This document shows, one piece after another, positions 38,054-51,597 of a DNA stretch of 64,000 nt. This DNA comes from Tetrahymena elliotti 4EA. Taxonomy: Eukaryota; Ciliophora; Oligohymenophorea; Hymenostomatida; Tetrahymenidae. The stretch lies in assembly GCA_000231825.2 (NCBI GenBank), contig JH720319.1, positions 248,001 through 312,000 on the forward strand, in the 5' to 3' direction. The notes under the pieces were generated by a model, which saw nothing but the letters and a program-made list of their open reading frames with translations, had not been told where the DNA came from and did not search any database. Every line of letters begins with the position of its first letter. The first letter of the stretch is position 1. Made by a program: the position numbers and the translations under genes.

Positions 38054-40704
38054 ATGGGAGGAGGACTTTCTAAAGAACATGCATAAATTAATGAAGATGA
38101 ATGCAACAAACGATATCAAGCCATTTTACAAAATTTTGTTGTAGAAAAAAGAATTTCAGATAAAATATTTGGCAACATTACTGTTTATCTTTATAAATAG
38201 TAAGATAAAATGTTCAGGCTTTCTGAATAATGTCATTTCTTTCCAAACGAAAATAGCATGGAATAAGCATTTTAAACTTTCTATAATATTATGGAAAATG
38301 CTCCTTGCAATCTCCTACAGCTTCATAGTAAATATCACTGCTTTATTTTATATTAAAAAATGTTCCCATTTAGAATAATAAAAATATTTGATATTAACTA
38401 AACATTTTTTAGTTATAAATCTTAGCTTTTTAGCATCAAAAAAGTTTAAAATATCAAAATAGATTATCAAAACATTTTAGATTTTAATTTTGCAATATTG
38501 TAAACAAAATTTTTAAATTTAGTGTGTAGAAAGTAAGTTGAAGACTCAATGTGCTCTCTATCTTTTAAAATCTATACACTTTTTGATTATATTTAAGGTA
38601 CTTTAGAGGATTAGATATAAGAGAGAGCTAAAAATAAATCACATTTTAAAGAACAAGAGTTATGGTCTTTGATTGAATAGATGATTTCAGTTTTGTAACA
38701 TTTAAGTAGGCACCAATATTTAAGGACTGATTCTATTTATATAGTTAATTAAATTAATAATGTAACACTTTATAAGTTATTCTCTAGAAATATTCTCAAT
38801 ATTAGATCTAATTATGAAGATTGTCAAAAAGGTAACTCTACTGGCAGGTACCTTCCTTAGGAAGGGCTAAACCACCTAAAAGAGCAATCTACAACTTACA
38901 CTGATTATGAATAATAAGATAAATTTGCCCTAGGAATGATTATTCTCTCAGCAGCTCTTTTAGAAAATCTTGATTGCTGTTATGATTATCACAAATTTGA
39001 ACTAAAGAATACAATTTTGAGTAAATTTTTTAAATAATTAAAAAAAATGGCTGAGTATGCATGTTTTTTTAAACAAAATTTCATTTAGAAAAGTGATTCA
39101 TTTTTCTAATATTTTCAAACATATACAAAAGGAAAAGAAATTTCAATTATAATAAAAAATTGTCTAATGAAAAATATAAAATAATAGATGAAAAATTGAA
39201 ATAGATGGCATTGTCTTATTCTCATGATTTATGCTAAATGGTTTTATAATTGCTATCTTAAGATGAAGGTTTAAGCATTGAGTAACTAAACTCTTATTTA
39301 AGTTCTATTTCACTTCCTTGTGGTCCTCGTATGCAGGACTCTTACTAAAATGTAAGACTTGAAAATTTACCACCAGTCTAAGATTCTTTTGGAGGAGCTT
39401 AAGCAAATTAATAATTAAATAATTCAATGAATGCTTATTAAAATAACAATGCAGGAGCTCTTAATTAAAGTGTTAATAATAATGGGTAAGGAAATTTTGT
39501 TGGTGTGAATGATGTATAATTTATTTAAGATTAAAATTAATTGCATAATAACTCCCCAAAGAATAACGTGCAGGGAGCTAACCCATTAATTAGTGCCAGT
39601 GCAGCTGGATCTTATAGTTTTCCATAACCAATGTAAATTTAGCACTAACCCAGTATGAGTAATCCAAATGAGGTAAATATGCATAATAATAATCTTATTT
39701 AAAGTGTTATTCACAGTCCATATAATGGTGCTCTAACACCTAATAATCAAAATAATAATTTATTTAATTAACCTCTCCTCAATACCGTTAATTTAAATCA
39801 TTAACCATCTTAGTAGGGATTGGTATCCTAATATGGATCAAATACAATGTATAGCCCAAACATTCATAGCCACTAACAAAGTATTGGTAATATGAATGGA
39901 TTGGTAAATTTAGGAGGTAATACTAATTTTGTTCCTTAAATTTAAGTAAATAATAACCCTCTTCCTATATCAAATAATATGGGTTAATTAGCAAACAGTA
40001 ATCAAGATAATGCTCTTCTATACTAATTATTGTAATAACTTTCATAGCAACTTCAGCAATAGTAGTAAATTCAATAAAGTTATTACTCGCCTTCAAATTA
40101 GATGAATTATTCTCCTTTAAGGGGAGCTAATATTATGAGCCAATATAATCAAAGAAAACCAAATCAAAATGATTATGATTTAAGTAAATCCTACTCTCCA
40201 GTAAATGGAATAGCTAGAAGAAAAACCACTTTCTAATATGAGGATGGGTCATTTTATGATGGTGAAATGATGCTAGATTATAGAGATGGTTTCGGTAAAC
40301 TTGTTTTTGCAAATAAGTCTATTTATGAAGGAACTTGGAAGATGGATAAAATGCATGGTAAAGGAACTCTATACTATCCTAATGGTGATATACTTTATGA
40401 AGGAGATTGGTTTGATGATTAATTCAATAACTTTGGTCATCTTTTTAACTCCAAAGCTTAGTACATATAATAAAAACTGGATTTTAAAGATTTCTCATAA
40501 ATGAAGAATTATTGGTTAAAATATGAAGGAGAGTTTACTTTGGATAGAAAGTAAGGTTTTGGATCTATTTATTTTACGAATGGCGAAAGGTATTCAGGAA
40601 ATTTCAAGAATGACTGTATCCATGGATATGGAGTCTATCATTCCCTAGATGGTGAATCTTTTAGTGGTTACTGGGAGGATAATATCCTAATAAAGAGAAT
40701 GTGA
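38054..40704 (+). CDS. N-myristoylation-signal pseudokinase with C-terminal MORN repeats
   Basis: One intron (39055-39131, 77 nt, with a CTAAT branch-like word) leaves exactly 858 codons, 857 residues. It begins MGGGLSKE, an N-myristoylation signal (Gly2, Ser6). Residues 1 to about 340 follow a protein kinase-like course: a strand-rich start, LWSLIEQMISVLQHLSRHQ (helix E position), YLRTDSIYIV where HRDLKxxNIL belongs, LYKLFSRN where DFG belongs, YLPQEGL at the APE position, and DKFALGMIILSAALL matching the D-x-x-S-L-G-x-x-L helix F motif. The catalytic Asp and the DFG Asp are absent, so it should be inactive. A Gln/Asn-rich linker of about 300 residues follows, then roughly five MORN units (FYDGEMMLDYRDGFGKLVF; YEGTWKMDKMHGKGTLYY; YSGNFKNDCIHGYGVYH). 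MORN repeats often act at membranes and the ciliate cortex, consistent with the lipid anchor. Confidence 0.85.
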
Positions 40705-41354
40705 GTGATGATTATATGAAATAATTTATAAACCAAATAGTTAAAAAATAAAATAAAAAATTTGTAAAAAACACTAAAATTAAATGAAAATATTTTTTGT
40801 TAAAAAATTCATCTCAAATTCAGTATAAAATAATTTTTTTAGCTTTTTTTATTTTGAATTGAAGAAGAAATTTTAATTTTTTAAAAATTTATTTCAGAAT
40901 ATTCTATCAAAGAAGTTCATCATATCTTATGTAAAAATTATTACAGAATCTTCTATCAAATATTTTTAATTAAAAATTATTATATTATGTTTTCATTTAT
41001 TTCAGGTTTCCTTAATATAAGGTTATTCTTTCTAAAAAATTTTGTTTGTAAGCAAATCCATATAATTAAATTAGATTTTTTTAAAAATATTTTTAAATAT
41101 AAAATATGAAGATGAACTTCCAAAGCAAAAGCTTTATTTTTAAATAATATTTCATGTTTGAACATGATAAAAATCTTTCTTTTAATTAAAATAAAGAGGT
41201 ATTTATACTGTTTGATGCATTTTTTTTCTCATTACTTTAGGAGTAACAATTGAGTCAAGTAAGATATAAAAATAAATAGATATTATTCCATGCAAAAATG
41301 CATAGAATAATGACTCTCAATAGTTTTATTAATTAATATAATATGTATTTTTTA
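40705..41354. other. intergenic spacer, convergent 3' ends
   Basis: AT-rich sequence between convergent genes; nothing supported. It includes a pair of short related words (CTTCTATCAAA and TTCTATCAAA at about 40900 and 40953). Confidence 0.55.
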
Positions 41355-43858
41355 TCACTATTTTAATTTTTCTTATTATTTTAAGAAACTAGGCTTATCA
41401 AAAACAAAGCTTATGGGTATTAAAATTAGAAAGATTAACCATTAAATTATTTTGTAGATTATCCCTCTTGTTTATTTAGGTAAAGGAATAATACATTTTT
41501 AGGAATAAATTTTTTGTTCTTTGATAAATGAATTTGATTGAGTATCATTTTAAATTTTTTCTTCAAAGACTTAATTAGTGTTTTATGAAGATATATTCTT
41601 TTAGGTATTTTATGCACTTTCTTGCTAATCAAAGTTTTTAACAAAATGTAAGCTATTTTATGTTGGATCTTAAATATATTATTCAGTATTAAGCTCGCTT
41701 ATTGATTTTTTTTAATCAACTATCAAATCCATAGAATTTAAATAATTTTGGTGAGTAAACTCTTCTGATTCATCTAGACTTTATATATTTTAATCTGAAT
41801 TCATAACATCTTTCTTCTCTTCTTCTTCTTCTAATACGTCTTCATATTTCTTATTTTATCTATTTGTGATCTCCTCCTTTTAATATAAATCACTTTAAGT
41901 GCCTCTTTATGAATTAATTGTTAAAGACATAAATGATTGCTAATCTTTTAGATTAATTAGATTTTTCAAATCTTCAATCAAAGGCTATTATAATTTCGGC
42001 TCACTTCTTTTCTTGCTGTTCTTTGTACTATTTTTAAATTCAGATATTGATTTTAGCTAAGAGATAGATTTTTGGTTTTCTAATTAGTTTTAAGTATTCG
42101 AGGTAGTTTTAATTCCATTATTTAAAAACTAAGCTATTTAATTCTCATTTAGTGAGTTTAAATTTAAGAAAGAGTTCAATTCGCTTTTGTTTTTATTTGT
42201 TTAATTTGAAGAAAGACTTTCATTTTTTTCATCTATAGAATTTATCAAATTTTAAGATGGTATTTTATTTGGCTAAGAATTCGCAACTTATTTGTGTCTA
42301 CATTTTTAGTATCCATCTCTTTTTTATTCAGGTGATCTATATTAATAAACAGAGTCACTTTTTCTAACTCTAGTTTTTTCGTTTTAGGCTTAATTTGCAG
42401 ACTTGTTAAAATATTATAAATTTGTATCATCACTTATCATATTTCTTTTAAAAAGAGACAGCCTAGGCTTTTTATTTACCTTAGGAGAATTCTTTTCAGT
42501 GGAACAAGTAATTTTTGAATGATATTATTCAGATTTTATATTTGGTTACTAAAGGTTATTTTGTTGTTAAACTTCATAGTTAAATGAGCTGACTGGCTCA
42601 CAATCTAAAAATTTTTTGTAGAGATCATTGTTAGTGGAACAAAAATCACTGAAAGAATTCATATCTTACTAAATTGAATTATTAAATTCAGTTAAGGTAG
42701 ACTAAAAATTAATATTCATACTGCGTAACTTAATTTAATTTAGTTCATCTAATAGATTCTAATAATTTTCACTTTGTGGAAGTGTATAGTGCTCATCTTC
42801 AAGTGTATTATTATTTATGCTTACAGATGAAGGTGACAAACCTTTATCAGTGCTATTTAAGTATTACTACTATAGCTAAGCTTTATTCTATTATATCTTT
42901 AATCTTTATTTTTAAACAGATGAATATTTTTCCAATATACTCACATTATTATATTGCTTTTCTAGTTCAACATTTCGTTTTTTCAAAATTTCTAATTAAC
43001 TTTTTATAGTAAATATTTATTCCTTTAAGCCTTTCTTCTCTGAGTTCATTTCATCAATTTCTTACTATAAGGTCTCTATCATAATCTGCTTTTCAGCACA
43101 AGAGTTACAATTGAAATTGAATTATTCATCAATTTACTAAATATTCCCAAGAGTCTATTAACTTATTGAGCGATTTAAATTACTAACTACTTAATCATCA
43201 TTTATCTACTACATACTTGCATATGCATTCTTTTTTGATAAATTCTAACTTTATGTACGTTATTATTCTGCCTTTTACAAATAATATAAATTTTATTAAT
43301 TCATACATTTTTTCTCATAATTATTTTTAACATCTTACTAAAGCTTCCATTGTCTAGTATAGATTTGTAAGTTTTTGTAAATACTTGTCACACTTTTCTT
43401 CTAGCTCAAATATTTGTTTTTAATACTCAAAATTTTTTTCCTCCATATTTTGGTATATCTAATAGTATTCTTACAACTTTTACTATTCATATTACAAATT
43501 AAAAGATGAAAAATTTCTATGTTAAAAATAAATAATTTTTTCATACTTTTTATTCTGAAATTTCTTCCTTTGCTTGCATAATTTCTGCTTCTAAATATTC
43601 AATCTCCTCATTGTGCTACTTACGTACCTCAACCACTTTATTGCCCAAGTACAAAGAAATATCTTTTAATTATAGAATTGATGTTTCCGCTTATTTTAGG
43701 TATTCTATCTCATCATAAAATAAAGATACATCCTTTCCAAACATTTATTTCTACTCTAAATATTATTTGATACTAACTTAAGGGACAGATAGAATTATTT
43801 ACTAGAGCTCAGAGAAATATTAAGTTTGAGACATAATTTATTTTTCAACAAAACTCAT
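41355..43858 (-). CDS. coiled-coil protein with a C-terminal membrane segment
   Basis: The N-terminus (MSFVEKQIMSQTQYF) leads into long charged helices (EIEYLEAEIMQAKEEIS) continuing through the next exons after an intron starting near 43548. The middle is Ser/Asn-rich and polar. Close to the end is a single hydrophobic stretch, IIYKIIQWLIFLILIPISFV, followed by a short tail (FDKPSFLKQQEKLKQ) and TGA at 41355-41357. This topology, a long cytosolic coiled coil with one transmembrane segment within 40 residues of the C-terminus, is that of tail-anchored proteins such as golgins or outer nuclear membrane tethers. Specific family not recognised. Small introns are likely and were not all resolved. 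Confidence 0.75.
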
Positions 43859-45044
43859 CTTCTGAATAAAAATTATATTTAAATTAGGTATATTTTTACT
43901 TTTACCTTTGAATTATTTTTATAAATGGTTTCGCTCTCTCCTAAATTAAATTTTGGCTTATTATTACTCTTTATATTCCTGTAATTGATTTTGCAAATTA
44001 AATAAATTTAAAAATAATCTTACAAACACACTTTTGTGTTTTGCGTTTCTGAGGGAAGGAATATAGCATCATAAAAATTGTGAAAGCAATAAGTATTCAA
44101 AACTAGAACTCTTATAATGAGTAATCGTCATTTAATAAAGCTCATTAATATACGTAAATTTATTCATCTCAAAATAGTGTTATTTTAATGATCTCTATTT
44201 TAATTATTGGCTATTCTTTGTCTTAAGATTTAAAATTCTTCTCCATATTATTTTATCTTTCATAATTGGATTTTTAAAAATATCAATAAATATAAAATAA
44301 TACCTCCTCTCATTCCAAAAAATAATAATAATTCTTTGTTTAAAATAATATTTCCAAATACAAAAATTCTTTAAAAAAATATGATTTTTAAATTGATTTT
44401 AAGAACTGAAAAATTTTATTATAAACAAAAGAGCATAGGCTAAAAAAATTATCTCTTCTATTATTGAAGTGTTTTTTTAAATTCTTTTAATAGTTAATAA
44501 AATGACATGTAAAATAAAATTAAAAAAAGAAAAATTTTCCAGATTATTTTAACAAAATCTGAGATATGAATCATTTTTTAGTCATAAAATTAGTTTTAAA
44601 GTTGAAAATTTTATATTAAATAAATAAACAACCCAACACATCTTTAGAGCTAAGTATTAATAATCAAATATAAATTTTCAAAATGATTGTTGAGAAAATT
44701 AATTTAGAAAATAACAAAACTTTTTGAAATTAAATTGATTTTCTAATCAAATTTTTAGAAAGAAAATATAAAAATAATTCTATTTTTAATGATTTTGTTA
44801 AGAAATAAAAATATTTAAAATTTTTATTTTTATTTTTACTGTTTGTTTTTTGAGTAAAAAGCATAAAAAAAGTAAATTTTAAAAGACAAGATGAAGTTCA
44901 AAATGAATCAATCTACTTATTTTTGATTAGATTATCAAAAAATTTTATATATTCTTTTAGCTCTTTTAATAAGAAAAAACACAATAAAAAATTAAAGTTT
45001 ACTTATTTTTTCATATTAATAAGAATCATATTGAAGCACATAAA
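43859..45044. other. divergent promoter region, AT-rich
   Basis: Separates the starts of two divergent genes (tail-anchored coiled-coil protein and histidine kinase). Presumably holds both promoters. No coding region is supported. Confidence 0.6.
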
Positions 45045-48000
45045 ATGAAGAGTTAAGTAAAAGAGAGAGCGATCAGTTATACAAAAGGAAATCATGATAA
45101 AGAACTAATGCTTTTTTTTGTCCTCATTTTTTCAATAATAGTAAATGTTTATGGTAATTATTATTGATTATTTATTTTTGAAAGATTTAATGCTTTTTTT
45201 TGTAAAATAAAATTATAATATTAGTCTGCATTGTATCTAGCTATACATCTAAATATAAGAGTAGAAACGTCAAAGCTAGTTTTACTATTTAAATGATAAT
45301 TCTGATCTTTGTTCTGGTAGTTCAAATATTGCTAAATATATTGAATCACAGAAAAAGAAACAAACAAATAGTTCTACTTTGTAAAATATATAATTATAAT
45401 TAAAGACAAAGTGATAGTAGTTTTGTTAATGTGAAAGAAATAGATTATAATAATATTTTAGACACTCAAATAAAAGAATAAACATATTAGACTGTGTTAT
45501 AATACTTTTTATTTTTAGCATTTGATTTATTCACTTACTTTTTTGGAAGAGTTATTTAAACATTTGTAGAAGAAAAATTATATTAAGAATTAATAGTAGC
45601 TATTACATTTGTAATTATAGTTATTAATAAATACTTTGGCAACACTTATACATCAAACTATTAAAACAGAAAAATCCTACATAAATTCATTTTATCAATT
45701 ATACTAAGCATAACCATATTTATAAACGATGATAGTTAAGTTATCAAGATAATATTCCTCATTATTTTATTTTTTGGAATAACTGAAATAAAAGAACTAA
45801 AATAAGTGATCGTCTTAATCAAAAGTTTATTTTTATATTTTAAAAACTTGAAAAATAAAAAAAATACTGAGTAACAAAAATAAAATATAAGTTCTTCTAT
45901 CAAAAAAAATAATTAAAATTATCAAAATAGCTAAGTTTTGAAATAATAATCAAAGAATAGTGATCCTCACAAAAACTAAGTGCCTTTAAATAACTTGAGT
46001 TTTAACAAATAATTCAAAAAAAGTTAAAATATTTATTAAAGTTAAGAAATAAATAAATCTCTCTTAACTTTTTAAAACCAACAAAATTATTTAAAAAGTA
46101 AAAATAACAATGATATTAACAACAATAATAATATAGAGATTACATAAGTTCAAGAAATGAACTATAATTAAACTGAAGTTGGATATTCTAATAATACAAC
46201 TCAAAGAGAAGCTCTCATTTTTAAATAGGCCTCCTAAAGTTCTAATCAATCTTCTGCTTTTAATATAAATAAACCCAAAAGTCCTAATTCAAATCTTAAA
46301 TATCAGAAGTAATAAAATATTTAGAATTTAGCTACAAATGGTTTATAAGAAGATTTTAAAGATGATAAGAGCTATTGTTAAGAAGAAAACGATTAAAATT
46401 GTTTTGTAAATTTTGATGAAAAATAAGTCAATTAATTAAATCTATTTAAAAAATTCCTTTCTGATAGCTAAATTCCGCTCTCAAAAAAATGTAGATATCG
46501 TAATTAGGATTTCTTCTAATAATAATAAAATATTAAAAATAAGGACCTTGAAAATAAAACTTTTTCAAAATCAATCAGAGAAGAGTAAAATAATTAAATA
46601 TGCGATAATAATTTTTAAAGCTGTGGAGAATTTGATAGGAAATAATAATAATAATTTTAATCACAATAAGATGATAAAAATTATAACTAAGCTTTTGTTA
46701 GTGCAAATTTTATATGCCATGATTTGAATGAAGGTAAGTTAAGTCATGAGTAAAATAATAAGCTATAAAATAGCAAAAATAGTGTAAGGGATTTTAACGC
46801 AATCATAAGATCAAAAAATATATCATTCAGCCCAAGTATAAAAGTATAGTATTTAGAATAGTTTGAGAAATAGAACGTAATTACTTTTGAGGATTTTCAA
46901 GGCAATCATTCATCATAAATTTAATATGATATTTAGAGTAAAGCAGATTAGTAATAATCATCTATCAATCAAAACACAGATGCTTCAGACAAAATAAATA
47001 AAAGTTCCTAATAAAAAGACACATCAAAGAACATTGATATTTCTCAAAGTCTTCGTTAAGAAACTCAACTTAAAAATAATTTTAATTTCTTCAAAGAAAT
47101 ACTAGACTTTTTAGATTCAAGCCTCTTTGTAGTTGATGAAAGGCTATAAATTATTTATTCTAATCACCAAGCAAGTTAATTGAGTGAAAGATTATATCAA
47201 AGTTTCAACATAAAAGGAAAGTAATAAATAATTAACTATTAAAAGAAAAAATCCAGAAATTCGAATGATAATTGCAGTATGAGCAACCCATTTTTTATTG
47301 AGTAAAGATTTTCATTAGTTGACTATGGTTAAGTATCTTAATTCCATTATCATTAAACAAACGATCAACTAAAATTTTAAAGCCAAAATAAGATTTAGTA
47401 AATAGCAAATTTACAATAGGATCAGAAATCTTTAGAAAAAAGGGAATTAATAAGTTAAAATGTACAGCATAAAAGCTTTTTTTAATTGAATTAAGTTTAA
47501 TCAAAAAATGTTATTGAAAATCAAAGGAATTAATTTTTAACATGGAATAACATTCAAAGTAAAGACAAATTAAGCTTCAATAAAATACTTTTTGAAAAAA
47601 ATTTAAGTTAAACAAACAGTTAAAATCAAGATATCAAGTATAATTTGTTAAAGCACATCACTGTCTTTGAATTTTCTAAATAAAGCTTAAGCCATCTTAA
47701 AAAAATGGGGATTAATTAAAATTCACCTTTGAATTCAGCAAACATTTAAAAATCATATCAAGATGAAAAAAATAATTTTACACAAACAAAAAATCAAATT
47801 TTTAACTCTTTGCCTCCAGCCTTCAGTAATAAATTTAATTCTCTGCATCAGAGTCAGCCACAGTCTTTTAATTATTTGCAAAAACTAGATTGTAGTTATT
47901 TATTAGAAGATGTCCTAATAAAAGAATGCAAAAGATCTGAAAGAACAATAAGTATTCATTTATTTGATTTAATTAAAACAATTTTGTAGAATTTAAGCTT

Positions 48001-50729
48001 AGAATATTCACATATTGTAATTGAGCCTGTCAGCATAAGATTTAATGGAGACTTTGATATCTTGAATCATTTTGTCATCAAATTAATTGGAAAGTTCATC
48101 AATAACTAAAAATGTGTCATCATAGCATTTTCTGATAATTAAGAAAAAGGATCACATTTGAACAAAGTTTTGGAGAGAAATTTATTTCAAACAATAAGCC
48201 ATGAGCTAGGGACATACACCAATTTTATTTAGACATTTACTCAAACTGCTCTCCTTGATCAAAGTGTTCCAGCATCAGTTAAGCATAATTATTTAAAAGT
48301 AATTTATTTTAAAATTTTTTCTCAAAAATAATTTGATTTGACATAAACAATAAAGTATATGGACTCAAATATATTTCTTGTGAGCCAAGTTATTCAAGAC
48401 ATCAGAGACTATTACGAGTTCCAAAACGATGCCTTAAAGATTATTTGGAAAGAAGTAAACTTAGCAGAGTTAATTTAAAAAATTTGTAAACACTTCAAAA
48501 AGCTTGCAAAAATTAAATAAATCACATTCAAGTGCGAAGTACTTGAAATACCTGAAAAAATATGTACTGATCAGCAAAAAACTTAATCAATTTTAATCAA
48601 TTTGCTTTCGAACGCTTTCAAATTCAGCCACAAAAATGGATAAGTCACAATTGAAATATCTTATGACAAAGAAGACGAATAAATTAAAATCAGTGTATAA
48701 GATTTAGGAATAGGTAATAATTAACTTTAAATATAACTTCCTTTCATACCCCTTGAAAACATTTAATGAATAAGATTTTTTTATATTTATTGTAAGCTTA
48801 TTATTTATTGCATTACAGAGATTTATAATTTATGGTAATTGTCACAAAATTTTTAATTTTTATTGAAAAGCAAAACAAACATTAATTTGTTTATCAATTT
48901 CCAATTTATCAAAATTTTTGACATTTATTGATGCTTTCTTTTACTGGACTAATTAATTTATTTAAAAAATTAAGGAATGACTTTTGATGAATAGCAGAAA
49001 CTCAAATAACTTTTAAATGGTAAATCAATTTAGGATAAAGTATCACTCAACTCTTCAGGATTTGGTTTTGGCTTAACGATCAGCAACATTCTAGCCAAAA
49101 AAATATCAAAAAAAGATAAAAACAATAGCATTAAATTTACCTCTAAATAAAACCAAGGAAGTACTTTTTGGTTTTATTTAGATGCTGTTTAAATGATAAA
49201 AAAAATTAACTCTAAAACTTTTTTGAGTTTTTAACAGAAGAATAATTCTGTTTAATAAATTTTGCAATAGTCCAATATATATTCCCTAAAACCTGCAGAG
49301 GAGTAAGCTGAGCTTGATTAAGGAATGTAAAAAGAATTGGCCTATTAGAACTCTTTTAATTAGTAAACCAAAGCAATATTAAAAGAATCCACTATAATAA
49401 ATAATGCTGAATCTATTCATACAAATGAAGAGAGCTAAATTCAACCATTAATTAATAGTTAAATCTAATCTCTAAATAATTAAGCTACAAACAGCGCTAG
49501 TAATTAAATGCTTATGTGCTCCTCTTAGGTTATCAAAAATATAAGCAAAGATTTTATAAATCCTATTCCGTAAATCAGAACTTAGTAATCTAAATTCAAG
49601 TAGCAATAAAATGCATTTCAGTATGAGCCAAATATTTGTCATAATAACCCTAAAATTTTATAAAAATACATTATCCTAAGCAATTAAGAAATAATAGAAT
49701 TGGAAGAATCAGATATCTTTGAATAAGAAAAAATGTTTTAAGAGGGAATAACTCAAAGTTAATCAATTGATTTAAAGTTATTAAGTGATCATAATAAGTA
49801 ATTAAAACCAAAATAATAAAGTATCTGTGAAAATTAATTAAACTCCAATGAATAGAACAATAGTAAGTAGGAAGTCGAAAAAAAATAATCTTGCAAAAGT
49901 AATCTTAAAATCATTTCTCTTCTTTCTTAAAACTTCAAAAAATATTTTAATTCTTGTTTTATTTTAATAAAATTTTCGTTCAAATATTTTATTTCATATT
50001 TTTGCTTGTTTAAATTTCATTCATTTTTAAAAAAAAAAAGATATTCTGAAAAGGTAAGGTTCAAGGTATAACAATAGTAGTATAACTTAGAGTTATATTT
50101 TTACCATCTCTTCTAATGAGCTTAAAAAAAAGTAGAAAGAGGAATAGAAAATTGCATGTAAACGATAGTCTCTTAACTAAAATAAATCAACTTCCCTTAA
50201 ATCACTCAAAATTAACAAATCATTTGAAAATGCATCAGAGTAAATCTCATTTATTGATATTGCACCAATAGAAAGTGTTCAAGTATAACTGCCAAAGTAA
50301 GTGAATAATAAATTCTTTTCAGCAAATAAAATAATGATTGTTGACGACGAACCGATGAACATCAAAGGACTTTAGATCATGCTAAAAGTGAAAGCTGATA
50401 TCTAAGAAGATTTAATATTCACCGCTTCAAATGGCATAGAAGCTGTTGATTTATTCAAATAGAGTTTAAAGAGCATAAATCAAATAAAATTAATATTTAT
50501 GGATATCAATATGCCTCTACTTGATGGTATTGAAGCTACGAAATAAATACGCTAGCTAGAAAGTAAATGTAAGAATTAAAAAAGGGTTAGTATTTGTGCT
50601 TATACCTGCTGGACAGATCTTTAAACAAAAATTAAGTGCAGCTAAGCAGGAATGGACAGCTACTTCTCAAAACCAATAACCCATGATTAACTTATTGTGG
50701 CTTTAAACAGATATTATTTTAATTAATGA
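45045..50729 (+). CDS. six-transmembrane hybrid histidine kinase with receiver domain
   Basis: Three introns (45154-45224, 48714-48974, 50054-50120) leave exactly 1762 codons, 1761 residues. The N-terminus has six membrane spans (LMLFFVLIFSIIVNVYV; MIILIFVLVVQILLNIL; YFLFLAFDLFTYFF; LIVAITFVIIVINKYF; FILSIILSITIFI; IIFLIILFFGI). A 700-residue Gln/Asn-rich region follows, with a PAS-like start near DSSLFVVDERLQIIYSNH. The kinase core has all boxes: H-box FQTISHELGTYTNF (phospho-acceptor His), N-box ILINLLSNAFKFSH, G1 VQDLGIG, G2 SSGFGFGLTISNILA and NQGSTFWFYLD. The C-terminal receiver has KIMIVDDEPMNIKGLQ, the phospho-accepting Asp in LIFMDINMPLLDG, and SKPITHDQL with the conserved Lys. Such phosphorelay proteins transmit membrane signals; no separate HPt protein is seen in this window. 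The H-box is HELGTY rather than HELRTP. The aromatic-rich stretch just before the third intron is odd and might be a misread intron. Confidence 0.9.
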
Positions 50730-51597
50730 TATTGAGGAATTATATTGAGTTTACACTAAATATCATTCAAAATGAAAATTTAGAAAAGTTTTATTATTTT
50801 TTGTTACTAGCTTACATTTTTAATTCAAACATAATTCATCAAAAAATTATTATTTTTATTATAAAAATAAATTACTTAATTTATTCATTTACAATAGTCA
50901 CATTCTCTGATTTGTTGACTTAGCTATTTTGAAGTAAATTCAGTTTTTATCTGAAGTTACTGATCTTTTATTATCTCTATGATTTGTTACTTAATTCAAC
51001 ATTCCACAAAATATAAAATTTCATTTTTTAAAGCAAAAAGCAATAAATTAATAGGTTATTTATTCATGCAACAAAACTTAATAAAACAGTCAATATTTTT
51101 CTCAACCTGCTTTATTTTGAATCATATTTTTTCATTATAAATTATCTCAAGTTAACCATTCTAATAAAAGAAATACTTCTACTTTTATTTGTATGATTTA
51201 AATGTTTTTAAAGTGATTCTATGTCTCAATAAAATTGAAATTGAGAAAAATTTTTGTTTAAAAAAAGCAAAACTTTGATAATTTAAAAAATGAAAATAAA
51301 ACTAAAAAATTTTTAAATAAATTAGTAGTAGTAAATTGAGAAAGTTCGCGTGTTACTAATATATAATATGAAGTACTTTTTGAAAAAAGTAATGAACATT
51401 AAGTAATATACATTTTAGTATTTGAGTAATGTAATGATGTTAGAATGTTTATTGTGATAAAGTTATTTTAAAAGTAAAATAATTTGTTTATTGGTTAAGT
51501 TTTTATCATTATTATTATAATTTAATGATTGATTGGTCGTTTAGTGATTTATTTATTTGCTTTTTGAAATAAAATTAGTTATTGTTGTTTTTATATT
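50730..51597. other. intergenic spacer, convergent 3' ends
   Basis: AT-rich sequence between the histidine kinase stop and the first small helical-family gene. Nothing supported. Confidence 0.6.
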
